DNA of 64,000 nucleotides from Aspidiotus rigidus (GCA_035079385.1 JAVHKY010000001.1:1211001-1275000), one strand, 5' to 3'. Positions 11,900 to 23,764 are shown, counted from the first letter of the stretch. Notes: generated from the sequence alone by a model not told the origin. Numbers and translations are program-made.

Positions 11900-13690
11900 A
11901 TTAAACATTAGTGGCGGGGAAGATTGGCTTGTTCGGGATGCCCCGCGACAGTTTTACATGTTTTGTGTCTTTGCTAGTTGTGTTGAAACACTATTGGTTC
12001 AAACTTCTTGATTATGGAAATATGGATCATAATCTTTATTTTTTATTAATTTGTTAAAAGTTTGGATTTCTCTATGAAATTCGTATTTTCCATCACGTAC
12101 TTCCCCCTTGTTCCTCAAAATCACTCACATATCTCTTCTTTACAAATAATACATTATTAATTCAACCTTAATAAGTATGTAGCTCTGGATTGGCTCATTA
12201 ATTGAAATAAATTAGTTGCTGAGAAATGCTCAAAAATTATGAATACGAGTATCAAGTTTTTGGATATTATGTGACCTGATTTTTGCGCGGCTTATAACGT
12301 TTCTGAATCTGTATAGTGAAGAGGATAAATCAAGTTTGAAATTTGATTGAAAGCGTGTAATTGCCGTACCAAAAAAATCCATTCACACGAGCAATGGCGA
12401 TAATAATATAATGATTAATTAGTAAAATTAGGAGGTACAGAGAAAAACAATTCAGAATGAGTTGGATAGGGTAAAGATTATCGTAAGATGAAAATGTATT
12501 TAAAGGGAGCGAGTGTACAGAAAACGGAAAGGAAGAGGGTCAAAATTTTTTTTTTAAAAATAGAACCTTACATTTCTTCTTCCCTCCTCGGAAGAAAATG
12601 TTCGATTTGAATAACGTACGTGTCCACTTTTACTAAACGCGAATACTTTGTTTTTACACTGCTGTCGATATGTAAGTATAAAAGACGACCTGTTACTCAT
12701 CAGGAAACCTAATTATAAAGTCGTTGAACGCACAGCTGCGATTCACGCAGTTCGGAAACGGGCAACAAGCGATACGTGTACAGAAAAATTTGAATTTCGT
12801 AGGTACCTACGTGAAACCAACATATCGTTGACCACGTGATGATTAATTTCGAGAGCACTACTCGTTTAATTTGATATTATTTGTTCGAAGAATATATTTT
12901 ACCCGTTAATGAAAATCTAAATTACATTCCGAAAACGGTTAACGAAATGACGTAAGTGCCGCCGGAGGGCACCTATTTGGATGCTTTCTAGTTTCAGTTA
13001 CGTGAGAGGTTTTCCCGCAAGCCTCTCAGTCAAATTAACAGAAGTGTTCTCGGCTCACTTTCAAAAACTCTATCGAGCTTTAGTTACGCAAAAAACAGGC
13101 GATTCGTGTACCTTTTCCTTTCTACTCTCGTATGTCTTGTAGAATCTACCCCACTCGATACTTTTCTTCTTGTAATATTATCGCAGTGTTGGTTGAGAAT
13201 TATATGGAGAAATATAGTGACCAAAGTGAGGCCCAATTCAACAAAGGAGAAAAAAGAGGAAAATTTTCAAAATGTTAATATTCCGAAGATGATTAGGTAC
13301 TTTCCCTTCTAAGTATCAGCTGATGATGCAAGTGAGCTTGAAATTTTTGAAAAATTTGATATTCTGTTGTAGGTACTATCCATATAAGTACGAGTGAAAG
13401 GTATTTTGTTTATGCACAAACGTACACAATTATTATTATTATTATCTCTGAAGAAACTCTTTCCTTACGAAATCAGTTATTCATCGCATTTTCTGTTCAC
13501 ATAAAGCTAAATTTTTAGCTCTAGTGTTGTCATATTTTTTGACTAATAAGTATTTTAACTCTGATCTATTAGTCCAGAAAATAGCTCTCAGTACGGATAA
13601 AATTCGTGACAATAGGTTTTTCTGCTGGAATTTGTTTTTTGAGGTAGTCTGTATATGCTGTAAAAGTTCACCGCCCCTAGATTCTCCACG
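11900..13690. other. No gene recognised
   Basis: AT-rich DNA without recognisable protein similarity; an ATT microsatellite lies at about 13430-13445. The short plus-strand frames at 12648-12839 and 13106-13312 show no family motif. Confidence 0.5.
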
Positions 13691-13699
13691 TGGCTCGTA

Positions 13700-14215
13700 T
13701 TGGTGGGTAAAATTTTGGTTTTCTCGAAAAATGTGCTTTCTAGCGGAAAAGATAAGAACACAAAAATTGTTCCTCATAAAAGTTTCTGTAAATTTTACCT
13801 CTCAAAGTCGAACACTCCAAGGCAGAAGACTTGATGATTTCTGGGCAATTCTCTTTCTTACGTATGAGATAAGACATAATAAATTTGGGTTTTTATCATT
13901 TTTCTTGGAAAATATGATATCTAGCAAAAAATATACGCATACAAAAATTATTCCTGATAAAATTTCCTGTAATCTGATGCCAAATTTGACCCCTCAAAGT
14001 TGAACATTCCAAGCTAGAAGACCTGATAACTTCTGTATAATACAATTTTTCCGTTATTTTGATTTTCTTCATTTTCCTAAAAAATATGCTTCTTGGAAAA
14101 AAATATAAATACACAAAAATTATTCCTCCTAAAATTTCCTCTAATTTGATACTATATTCGACCCTCAAAGTTGAACGCTTCAAGCTAGAAGACCTGATCT
14201 CTTCTGGTTACTCTG
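13700..14215 (+). repeat. Three-copy tandem repeat, period about 172-181 bp
   Basis: The landmark CAAAAATT(G/A)TTCCT occurs at 13761, 13942 and 14114, giving spacings of 181 and 172 bases. Around each landmark the same order recurs: TTTTC-(T/C)-GAAAAAATATG upstream; then AAATTTCCTGTAAT, CTCAAAGTTGAAC, TCCAAGCTAGAAGACCTGAT downstream. Copies differ by many substitutions and small indels. The sequence right after the third copy no longer matches, so the array ends near 14215. Confidence 0.8.
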
Positions 14216-14347
14216 GTATATCCAGAATATCAAACTCTTCAACCACAGGAGAATTTCAGCTCGCATTTTCTTATACTTGTATAAGAATTTAATGTAGGTG
14301 CACCTAACTATGACTTGTGCATAAGATAGTGACTGCAATGACCCGGT

Positions 14348-14551
14348 TTACCATTTTCTATAATAACCAAAGCTTCGGTCACATTCTGTCTTACATTCGC
14401 AATACATTTTCTTCAGCAGGATTGGAGGAATCAATTCTTCTTGAGTCATAACTGGATCAAAATTGATGGTCAAGCCCCATTGCATTGCATGTGGATATGG
14501 CAGTAGAATTGGAAAGAATGTCATTTGGCGGCTTCCATAGTTCGACATCAT
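14348..14551 (-). pseudogene. Relic of a transposon-associated gene, Cys-rich C-terminal end
   Basis: The minus-strand frame contains HAMQWGLTINFDPVMTQEE, then PPILLKKMYCECKTECD and GYYRKW. A Trp-Gly, a proline/Thr-rich linker, then I-x-C-x-CK-x2-C matches the end of a large, unnamed, repetitive animal protein family whose members also carry the FLHA-x2-GCDTTS motif. That motif is found separately at 40022-40066. The second cysteine cluster expected downstream is missing, so this is a fragment. Family assignment is from memory and moderate. Confidence 0.45.
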
Positions 14552-14559
14552 AAATCAGG

Positions 14560-15360
14560 TTTTTGAGATGAGCCTAACCTGCAAAAATGCTCATCAAATA
14601 TTAAATTATTATAGGTACAGCAAACTTCATGAGAAACAAATTGTATATGTTTATAAAATCGAAATCTTCCGTACGTCCTAATCTCCCATGCTCCACGTGC
14701 AGGGTCCAGGAGCAGTGAACTTTTGTAGCATGTACAGATTACCTCAAGAAATAGATTCTAGCAAAAAAAAAACTTTGTCCCACAATTTTGTCCACATTAA
14801 GGTCCTATTTTTCAAGGTGTACAAGTCATTATTGAACTTCATTTCGATATCCATGATGTCAAGCCGAAGTACTTTATTCTTTCGCGGGCCCCCCAAAAAA
14901 GTTCACTTCTCGCTCAAGCAACAAGCAGGCCAGTGCAAGAACAATTTTCTACATCTTACCCTCGGGTTTATATAATAAGGCCTGTAAATTTTCATCAATG
15001 TTTTTTATATTATTATAAAGTTTCGTTAAATTCTGAATTTTAAAATTCGAGCTCAACAGATATTAACAATTTTGAATTATGCGGAAGAAAACTATCGCTG
15101 AGTCTATAAGTCGAGAGGAATTCGGATTTTCGAATATCAATAATGTTTTCGGTCTTCGCTGTCTAATAACGAATTCTGATAGGTTCGAAGTTGTATTAAA
15201 CTTCGATCGTTCCTTCTGTATTATGTACAATTCAACTTTGAAAACTTTAGGCTACTTGGGTCAGTGAAGAAAATATATATTCCGATTAGGCAAAAAGTCC
15301 CATAACTGATCGATTGTATGTATAGGAAATTTTCAGTTCGAAAATGGTAAAAAAAATTTT
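14560..15360. other. No gene recognised
   Basis: AT-rich sequence with short random frames only. Nothing beyond low-complexity A/T runs stands out. Confidence 0.5.
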
Positions 15361-15362
15361 AC

Positions 15363-15623
15363 ATATGTGAGGTGGAATCAAGAGATAGGGTTAACGACCA
15401 AACGAAAAATTTCGTAACAGAGAGTTGAAAATCCCGACAGGCATTCCACAACATGCAGACGTGTCACGCATCTCTGTTTATACTCTGAAGGGGGTTCGTT
15501 ACGTGCCCTACAATCATGCAGTACCATTTTCGAAAGAACGTGAAATTGTGCAAATGAATTTGTCATGAACGGAAAAATGAATTTTTGGTCTTCAAACCTA
15601 TTTTTTGATTCCACCTCACATAT
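15363..15623. mobile_element. 261-bp MITE with perfect 19-bp terminal inverted repeats
   Basis: ATATGTGAGGTGGAATCAA at 15363-15381 is exactly inverted at 15605-15623. The ends lie within TA-rich flanks (ACATA / TATAG), so a TA target duplication of the Tc1/mariner type is possible. There is no coding capacity. The minus-strand frame across it (15378-15638) is an accident of the repeat. Confidence 0.85.
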
Positions 15624-15969
15624 AGTGACCGACTGCAAACCAAATTATTGTTAAAAATTAATGTATGAAATGTAACAGTTCTTCGAAAATCAAATCCATT
15701 GGCAGAAAAATATGGATGAGGAAAAGAAAGAAAAAAAATTAATATTTTTGTAGCCTTATAGATGCACGATTCGGCTTCCAAATCGAAAATATTTACGAAC
15801 ATAATTATACTATCCCGGGCTCATCATCTAAATATACGTTGAAAATCTATGTGTACAGCCTATACAACAACGCACCGTACTTTATATTAAGTGACGATCT
15901 ACGAGAAACAAAACTGACCACTATACCCCTGTATGGACCATTAAAAGATTCACTCATCTGCCGCCGTGT

Positions 15970-16133
15970 TCAGTTGCGTTGATAGTTCAAGTGGCACATT
16001 AAAGGTCGTGGGAAGTTTATCTCAGATTGCGAATAAAAATTATAATGAATCTTCCCATCGGACATCTCCAGTCTCGGCTACTCGAACATGAAAGGGATGC
16101 TGCAATTACTACGTTCACGAATTCCGGAACAAG
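15970..16133 (+). promoter_or_regulatory. Candidate core promoter and first exon ending in a strong donor
   Basis: TTCAGTTG at about 15969-15976 resembles the arthropod initiator. GGTCGT at 16004-16009 matches the downstream promoter element consensus, but about 5 bases farther from the initiator than usual. An ATG at 16045 opens a 29-codon frame (start MNLPIGHLQSR) that runs into ACAAG|GTAAGA at 16134, a strong donor; the exon would end after two bases of a codon. The peptide matches no family I know, so this could also be 5' UTR or chance. Confidence 0.3.
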
Positions 16134-16139
16134 GTAAGA

Positions 16140-18700
16140 ACGAGTTTACACCCTTTCGTTTATCATTTGTGAGATAGTGTCCGCTGTAAATCTGTTCGTT
16201 TGAAAGAAACGATGTCCAGTTCGTGAAGTCTTTTGTAATAAGTTTGTATTTCTTTTAAACTTCTATTGCTGAGCGAGATTAAAAAAAAAGAGGGAGAGTA
16301 AGAAAAAATATTATCTATACATAATATTTGAGAAAAAACGTTAATCAGCGTTGACGCAGAATGAATTCCTAAACGATTATCGTTACTGCTGGAAGACGGT
16401 ATTATTTTCTTCTGGAAAAAGAGTAATTTATGAATGCTAAAGAAAATTTCTACTCGCACAAAATCTTTCGAATACCAAGAATTGGATTTGAATTTTTCAA
16501 ATCACCCAAAGTTGGAGTGATGTAGCTAATTTTCATCGAGTCGACCAAAAATTACCTATAAAGAAGTTCGATGATTCATACGATTCTTATTAATGGTTGG
16601 ATAAAAATATGTAACAGCAATGTAGATTGAGAATTTAAAATTTACTCGAATTATTTTCTTGCCTCGAAATGGCCATTCTTTTTTGGTAAAGCTTTTTTTT
16701 TCTATTTGGAACTTTAATTGAAGGGCTTCCGAATACTGGAAATACGTGAATATTTTTTGGAGCCAGAATACAAATAGAACCTCAAAAAAAATTTACCGTA
16801 AAAATCTTGGGAGCACAAGTATGCAGGACAAAATTTGATAAGTACTTGGCAAGAAATTAATTTCTGGGGGGGGGGGAGAGAATTGACAATAACGGCTCAA
16901 AGACTACCTAACACTTGTTGAAGTTTCGAAAAAAATCCATCCCTTACCGTCTTCTCAAAAGCTCACGTCACATGGATCATTTTTGGTGATTCTAAAGCAC
17001 CTTATTGAGGCATGTATTTTTTAAAATTTTTGTTCAAGTGCTACGAAAAAAAAACTTCACTTGAAAATCGATGAAGATTAAGAATTTGACAACGTTCTAA
17101 ATTTTGCCAACATTCCAAGCTAATTATTCAAAAGTATATCTGATAAGTGTTAGGAAATTTCAAATTTTTGTGAAATTCCAGTTTTCTCAAAAAGGATGGG
17201 ATTAGCTTGATCGCTTAAAGTTGATGTAAAACGGAAAAGGCGGAGAGTGGTATTGCCAGATGTCTACGTACACAACTCAAAAATGTTTCGCATTCAAGAA
17301 TAATTTAGAAGATTATACGAGAACCCCCAAAGAGCGCGCTGTAAAAAGAAATCAGCGCTCCTACGTCTCGTTCTGGAAACAACCTCTAACGGTGCTTACG
17401 ATCATGTAGCGGCACCTTTGAGCACTTCTGGCAAGCTTAGAAGTTATGTACGTATTGTGGTATTTAACTTAAATAAAGAACATTTTAGAAAGATTAAGAA
17501 AAGATGAGGCGACATATCTTAAAAGAATGCAACACTGGTTTCAAAAATATCCATGTTGAAAAAAAAAATGTTCAGTAAGTGTTGCGTGTTGCCAAACACA
17601 CGAATAAGGATTTTAATTTTGTGAACCGGTAAGAGTTTTTTTTTTTGTTTTCTTCTTTTTTCAACACATGATGGCAAAGTGCGATTTCACCTACGATTAG
17701 CGATCTTTATCACCATTTTTTGATAGATGATTGAAGTGAGATTTTACCATTCTTCTTCGACTCGGTTCGTCAGATTTCTCCCTTTCCCCTCCAATTTATC
17801 TAGGCCTACATGAGGATAAACCTTTCTTTTTTATTTAAAGATTATTATAGTATTTAGACGTGTACGCGTTTTTTCCGTCAAATATTTTTTCAGTTATAAT
17901 CTCGTTCATTTTTTATTTTATATTTTTTTCCACTTTTAGCTCTCCAGAGTCTTTTCGGAAAAATTTAATTACTCGTACATACCATCTCTCTCGTGATTAA
18001 CACTTCTTAGTTGAAAGTGTACCTATTCTGATTCCATCACTGAAGCGTTCATATTTGTGTCTTCAGGCTTATCTACCGAATTTTCGCAGTACCCCAAGCT
18101 GATTCACCTCTTATTTCGATGACTTCGAGCATTTTCCCGCTAAAATTTATTTTCTATCGTTCTTCGTCATTTTGGTGATGACAACCCGTATCTAATATGA
18201 CGTTCGTAGAAACAAGAAGCAAGAAAAGATGACGTTTCCAAAGGCGCACTTAATGTGCATTGAATTAAGGACCAAAATTTTTCAACTAAATTACCCACAG
18301 CAGAATTTAGAGCGTTTCTTATTTCTAATTTTATCAGGTCCCTCTGAGCATTGGTGTAATTACGTCTAATCAATTTCAAAATTTTTTGTTCTTTCTCTGC
18401 TCTTAAGACTTGCGAGTTATAATTTATCTTAATATCCTTACGAGCACATAACATAAGATCAATTGATATACTTATGGTGAGAATACTGTATAAATATTTT
18501 ATATTCTAGTTCCATATTCATTCCAAACTGTCACCTCCTTTCCCGCATTTAAGTATTGTTACTCTTGAGCTAACTCTCATTTTTTTAAAGCGCGCACATA
18601 TCAATTTCCTGCCCATGTATTTATCAATATAAGTGACCCTCTTTTAAAATTTCGAGACAAATCCGCGCACTGAAAAAATCTCTACAGTTCAAATGTTTAT
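16140..18700. other. No gene recognised
   Basis: AT-rich sequence with a 10-base G run near 16867 and several A or T runs. The 95-codon minus frame at 18167-18454 has an ordinary amino-acid composition (NYTNAQRDLIKLEIRNAL) but matches no family I know. I leave it uncalled. Confidence 0.45.
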
Positions 18701-18710
18701 AAATATAGTT

Positions 18711-18856
18711 CTGGCGCTCCGCTCGCAAAAAGTGGTCAATTTTACTATAAAAAATAGTAAATATTACTAAATTTCATCAATGTTTACAACTTTTTTTAGT
18801 ACGTTGAACTATTTTTTGTAGTCAATTTGACCATTTTTCGCAGAGGAGAGCATCAG
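18711..18856. mobile_element. About 146-bp MITE, imperfect inverted ends
   Basis: CTGGCGCTCCGCTCGCAAAA at the left pairs with CTGATGCTCTCCTCTGCGAA read inward from the right, each followed by ATGGTCAA(A/T)TT; about 33 bases per arm with several mismatches. AAATATA occurs immediately outside both ends and may be the target duplication. A second, disrupted copy starts at about 19490. Confidence 0.65.
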
Positions 18857-19489
18857 AAATATAATCAGTAGTCATCTTAACTATTTTTTCTTCCCAGTGT
18901 GTTTACCTTAGAAAATAAACAATTTTTGAAGATTTTTCGTTAAACTGAGAAATACGTTCTACCTACATATTTCTTATCACTCATTTTTTTCTTTCTTCTT
19001 CTAAGCTTCCATATTATTACAGGTAATAATGAGTACCTATCTGGCGAAAAAAATATCATTTTTCAGTCTTACAACATTTTATTCTATTGAGTCCAGTAAT
19101 ACTAGCTTTGCTATAGAGGAAAAATAAACAGAAAATTTGAAAGTTTTACACCAGAAACCTTGTCTCCAAAACCGGAGTATAAATGTTAGCTCGTAATCCG
19201 GATTGTACTCGTACAACCCCTCTACACCGTCATTTACATATTGTTAGGTTCCATATCGTAAGAATAAAAATGTATGAACATTTACGTACGAAGGAAGATG
19301 AAAAAAAAAAAAGGCTTTTTGCAGTATATATCCGAACACGTTTTTATGCAAACTTTTCTCCCTTTCTTTCTTCATTCTTTTGTAACATGCTGGTATATTT
19401 ATCGCAGATATTACAAAATATTGTGATCTTCGTGTTATGAGTATTCGGTTTACGCTAAAAAAAAATTCTACGGCTTAAGAAACTACAAT

Positions 19490-20490
19490 AGTCCCGGCGC
19501 GCCGCTCTGCAAAAAATGGTCAAATTTACAGTCTAAGAAATAGAAGGGATCATTAAATTTTATCGATATGTTTACAACTCGTCGTTGGATCGGAAAAACC
19601 TCCTATGTGCCATTTTTTGAGAAATGCACTTTTTTATATGGTTGGACGCGGAATTTCAAGGCGCATCGACTGGAAAAATCCTACAGACCCCTAGAAGCAC
19701 AAGATCGCTAACTCGCCATCTACGCTGTGTTGAATTTTCGTACCCTGAAATCGTTTCTATAGTTTATCCCACCAGATGTTGCAAAGTTGCACTCAATGTA
19801 TTCTTATGGGAAAAAAAATTTCACAGATCCGCTCAAAGTTTGACGCATATGAAAAGAAATTTTATGCAGAATAAATTCACATCCCTTCATTTTTTTGAAA
19901 AACTGAATATTTGTGGAGGAAAATGAGTTTTAGTGTCAACTCTTCATAAGAGCCTGTGTTAAAGTGCTGAAGGTTGACTGCAGCGATTTTTGTACGTGTG
20001 GTAGAATCAACGAACTATCGAATTTAGCGATCTTGTGTTTTTAGAGGTCTATAAAAAATCCCCTAGGTATGTGTCAAGTTCAAAATTACGCCGGTAGGAG
20101 CGGTTTTGAATACCTCCAATGTGCACCATCCAGAAAATGTGGTCTTAAATACCTCCTATGAGCAGAGCAAAACTCTTATGTGCAATAATTAGGGCCAGGA
20201 ATTCCTCCTATGTGCAGAGCAAACCTCTTATGTGTAATATTTAGGGCCAGGAATTCCTCCTATGTACATTTATCGCCCAGTACCGCCGTATTTCAGAGAA
20301 TTTTGAAAATTTTCTGTTACTACTGTGTCAAAGAAGCTTTTCCACATTAAATGGACGTTTCCAAAGTATTTTAGCCTTCTTTTCACAAAATAATCAGTTT
20401 TTTGCTTCTCCTGTAAAATTTTATTTTTGCCACATAGGAGGTTTTTTTCGATCCAACGACGAACTGTTTAACGTGAGCTGAACTATTTTT
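19490..20490. mobile_element. Second MITE copy interrupted by an 884-bp element
   Basis: The left part, from GGCGCGCCGCTCTGC through CATTAAATTTTATCG to GTTTACAAC, matches the MITE at 18711-18790. The matching continuation (GTTTAACGTGAGCTGAACTATTTTTTT) resumes only at about 20467. The gap is filled by the element listed next, so this is a nested insertion. The right end of this MITE copy is not recognisable. Confidence 0.6.
19579..20462. mobile_element. Nested 884-bp element with about 33-bp TIRs and iterated internal motif
   Basis: TCGTCGTTGGATCGG followed by AAAAACCTCCTATGTG at the left is inverted at the right end (20428-20462). The word CCTCCTATGTG or close variants occurs in both ends and about six more times at 20110-20265, with a repeated block ATTAGGGCCAGGAATTCCTC. 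No transposase frame is visible, so it is non-autonomous. The iterated word could be a binding site for the mobilising transposase. Confidence 0.75.
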
Positions 20491-20689
20491 TTCAGTGAAT
20501 TAGGTATAATATATTTTGCAGGGCTACACGCCGATGAACTTTTGTTTCTTTTCTCAAACGTGTGTTGTTTGAGAGTTTGAAGGCTCAAAATTAATGAATA
20601 ACTTGCCTTGCAGTTTTGCATTATTGCTTCAAAGGCGAAAAGCCGAGTAAAGAACTAAACCAACGAGAGTGTACGATGTATTCATAGGG

Positions 20690-21910
20690 GGTGACAGAAA
20701 TTTCAGAAATAAATCGGGCTAGTCATCCGCTAAGAGCCCTGTGATCGACAAAATTTAAAACTGGATCACGATGATTATGATCGAGAGAGTATATATTCCC
20801 AAAATATATCGAAAACGAACTCGCTAAACGGAAAAATTAAGAGAACGAAATTTGTACAGCGCGCTAAACTTCCTACAAATCATCTTCTTCTGAAAATGTG
20901 GGTTTTGATTGATTCAAAAAAACCGCCCTCTAGTCGCGCTGCCTATTCAGCCGGACAGCGAACTAAAATTTATGGGCGCAATGCGGGTGACGGGTGGAGG
21001 GTTTCCTTAAATCGATCCAAATCAATTTTTATCCGGGAAGATGATTTGTGGGAAATTTCACGCTCTACAAATTTTGTTCTCTTCATTATTTTCCTCAATC
21101 GCTTCGTTCCCAAGTTATTTTGAGATTATTCACTGTACCTTTAAATGGGGAAATCGCCATGCTCCGGTTTTCACTTAATTGCCGATTGTTACGCTTCTAG
21201 CGAATGGCTGGCCCGAATTGATTGTCCCATTTTCGGTATGCGCGCTACTAGCGCTGATCGACCCGAATTTTTTGGATATGAAATTTACTGAAGAATATTG
21301 AAGAAAATCACGCTTAGCCCCTCCTGTCTTTAATCCTGGCTATACCATTGCATGGTATCATAACAGACATTCAAATATTATGGTATGGCAGACCGTATTT
21401 CAAGCTTTGTACACTGCACCATGTGCGACAGCAAATAAATCAAACTTTCGCGAATCCTGGCTTGGTATCTCTAGTGTTGAAATTTGCAGTCGTGTTTACC
21501 GATTAATTCAGGCCGGTCATCCTCTATACTCTGTTCACATTAAGGAAGGATAGAAATATGACCTCGAGAACGGAACGCTCCGGGTAATTTTAATCTACCG
21601 TTCCGTTCTCAAGGTGATATTTCTATCCTTCCTTAATGTGAACAGAGTACAAGAGCGCCACGATGGACAAAATTAAAAATATAACAGGATCGGGGGCGAC
21701 TTTCCCATCAAGTTGAGAATAAAGCCTGTTTGCTGAAAAATTAGGCAAACAAAATTTGTGGAGCGTAAAACTTTTGACAATTCATTTTATTTCAAAAAAG
21801 TCGATTCAGATCGACTGAAGGAAACCCTCCCTCCACTCATCAACCGTACTACACATCAATATTTTTCCCTCTTTCGTTATGCGCGATACTAGCGCTCTTC
21901 AGTCCAAATT
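20690..21910. repeat. Two diverged copies of a block flanking a hairpin
   Basis: Pieces of 20740-21300 recur in the same order at 21655-21930: GACAAAATT(T)AAAA; AAAAATTA(A/G)GnnAACnAAATTTGT; GCGCGCTACTAGCGCT / GCGCGATACTAGCGCT. One shared piece, GGGTGGAGGGTTTCCTT, is inverted as GGAAACCCTCCCTCC. The hairpin at 21527-21649 sits between them. This looks like an old duplicated or foldback element. Confidence 0.45.
21527..21649. repeat. Long near-perfect hairpin, 51-bp arms
   Basis: The left arm (21527-21577, starting TACTCTGTTCACATTAAGG) and the right arm (21599-21649) are inverted copies with two mismatches over 51 bases, separated by 21 bases. The match stops sharply at the outer ends. It may be a small foldback element, or a transcribed hairpin able to feed small-RNA processing. 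Confidence 0.9.
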
Positions 21911-21929
21911 GAAGAATAGTATTTTTTAA

Positions 21930-23320
21930 TATTTTTTATCATTCTGAAGAAATCCTATGAATAAAAACTTTTACGCAGTACAGCGTGAGTAGTAAATAAC
22001 TTTCCTTCTAACACATTCAAAACTCACTAGGAGAGTCACTTAATCATATAGATGTATGAGTTTTCAAACTCAAGGTTTTTCATTATCGAGTGACTAATAA
22101 TAATAATAATAATGATAATACGAATAATAAAAAGAAATAGCTTTAAAAAAAAAAGAATATAAAAAACCATCACAGTAAGTACTATAACAAAAATATAAGA
22201 AAATCCAAGCAGCTATAAGTGGTTTAAATGAAAGTGAGAAATTTTAAGAACTACTAGTCCAATCCTCAAACAAATAGCAGGTGAATAATTTCACATCTAG
22301 AATTTACTACAACTTGACTGCATTCTGAGAGAATCCATCCCATAATCTCGGAATTATGGTAACGGGAAATTTTTTGAAAAATTGAGTATATTTCAAGAGC
22401 TACTCATCCGATCCTCCTTCAGATATAAAATTATATAATCTCCCCGAGTTTGAAAAAATCCATCCAGTAGTTTTGGAGGAAATCTGAGGTCAAAATTCTT
22501 ATAAATAAATAGGCCTATACCCGCGGGCTTTTTGCGGCGTGGAAGGAATACCTTGTGTAAAATTGGCACAAAAAAATTAACACCTCACAAAACAATTTCC
22601 GAATCACACGTTGGCATTTTCATTGTTTCTGTTATACAGAAAAATATTCCACGCAATGAAAAGTTACTACTCACTTCGTATAGAACTTGCTTCTCCTTCA
22701 GGCCAGTTTTACACGGGGTGCTCTTGCTGTGCCGCAATAACTGCAGGTTCCTCTACACCTGAGGCTGGGACTCAATTTACTTTTGAATATTTTGTGTAGA
22801 ACTTTGCAGTTGGATAATCGCCATCAAGTCAATTCTCACACGATTTAACTGGTTTGAGCCTTATTCCTCAAATCAGTCGAATAAAACAAGGTCGACATTA
22901 AATCAGAATTGTAATTGGTTAGGTATGGTTTAGATGCACTGGAGTGAGATCAAGATGGAAGTAAGGCTCAAAACTAGCATAATTTGTAGAAGAGTGAGAG
23001 ACAAAGTTGAGAATGAAAGTTTCCACTCGAGCCATGCGAGCACAGAAAAGATTCTAAGGGTTAACATCTTTGATGATTATATATTTATTTATTTTACGGG
23101 AGTCGACGTCGAAATTTTCTAGATTTTATGAGCACAATTTGATATAGGGACTCAGAATCCAGAGCGAAAATGATTGATTCTCGACATTTTGTATTAGATT
23201 TTTAATTTGACAGAAACTCAACGTCGACATTGCTGTTCTTGGTGGCGGATTTGACGGGTAGCAAAAGGTGCAAGTGCGCCTTTGGGCCCTCTTGAAATCC
23301 GGCTCTTCGACTTAAGAAAA
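21930..23320. other. No gene recognised; AAT microsatellite
   Basis: A TAA/AAT repeat lies at about 22088-22130. There is no recognisable coding sequence. The overlapping short frames at 22532-22799 have no family features. Confidence 0.5.
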
Positions 23321-23329
23321 AAAATTAGA

Positions 23330-23640
23330 TGCCATTGCAGGACTGCAATAGCAGCGAGGAGCCCGCTGTCCCGAGTCCCCTAGAACCTGAAGTTTTTTCA
23401 AGTCCTGAAAATGATGGTGTGACAATTTGAACGCACTGCAATTTCAAGGAAGCCGTCGTCTTTTCAAGTCCCCCTCCTATCATAATAACTCGGAGGTAGG
23501 AATTTTTCCGAAGTCCCCTTCCTATCATATATGGCTAGAGAGTCGAAATTTTTCAAAGTCCCCCTTCTATCATGTATAGCTCGGAGGTAGGAATTTTTCC
23601 AAGTCCCCCTCCCCTCTCCGTGACATCATAAACCTCGTGA
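23330..23640 (-). repeat. Composite repeat copy (AGATGCCA...GGAAGCCGTCGTC + 45-bp units)
   Basis: The segment 23326-23490 (AGATGCCATT, CCGCTGTCC, GAGTCCCCTAGA, TTTCAAGGAAGCCGTCGTC) recurs at 57873-57990, there lacking about 25 bases. It is followed by about three reverse-oriented 45-bp units up to 23620 (CCCCCTCCTATCATA, GTCGAAATTTTTC) and a CCGTGACATCA word. It belongs to the same family as 58100-59255. Confidence 0.8.
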
Positions 23641-23711
23641 CGTGCTCTGATTAGGTCAAGCGTAATTAAAATTCTCAATGGTAAATTCTTTATAATATGC
23701 CTACGTATCTG

Positions 23712-23764
23712 TGATAGAGAAAGAAAAGATTTGTTACGTCCGTAAATCTTTTCTTTCTCTATCA
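23712..23764. repeat. Perfect 21-bp-arm hairpin, 11-base loop
   Basis: TGATAGAGAAAGAAAAGATTT is exactly inverted after 11 bases (GTTACGTCCGT). The flanking words ACGTATCTGTGA (about 23703) and again about 23802 form a short direct repeat around it. It could be a small foldback insertion; no gene context. Confidence 0.85.
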
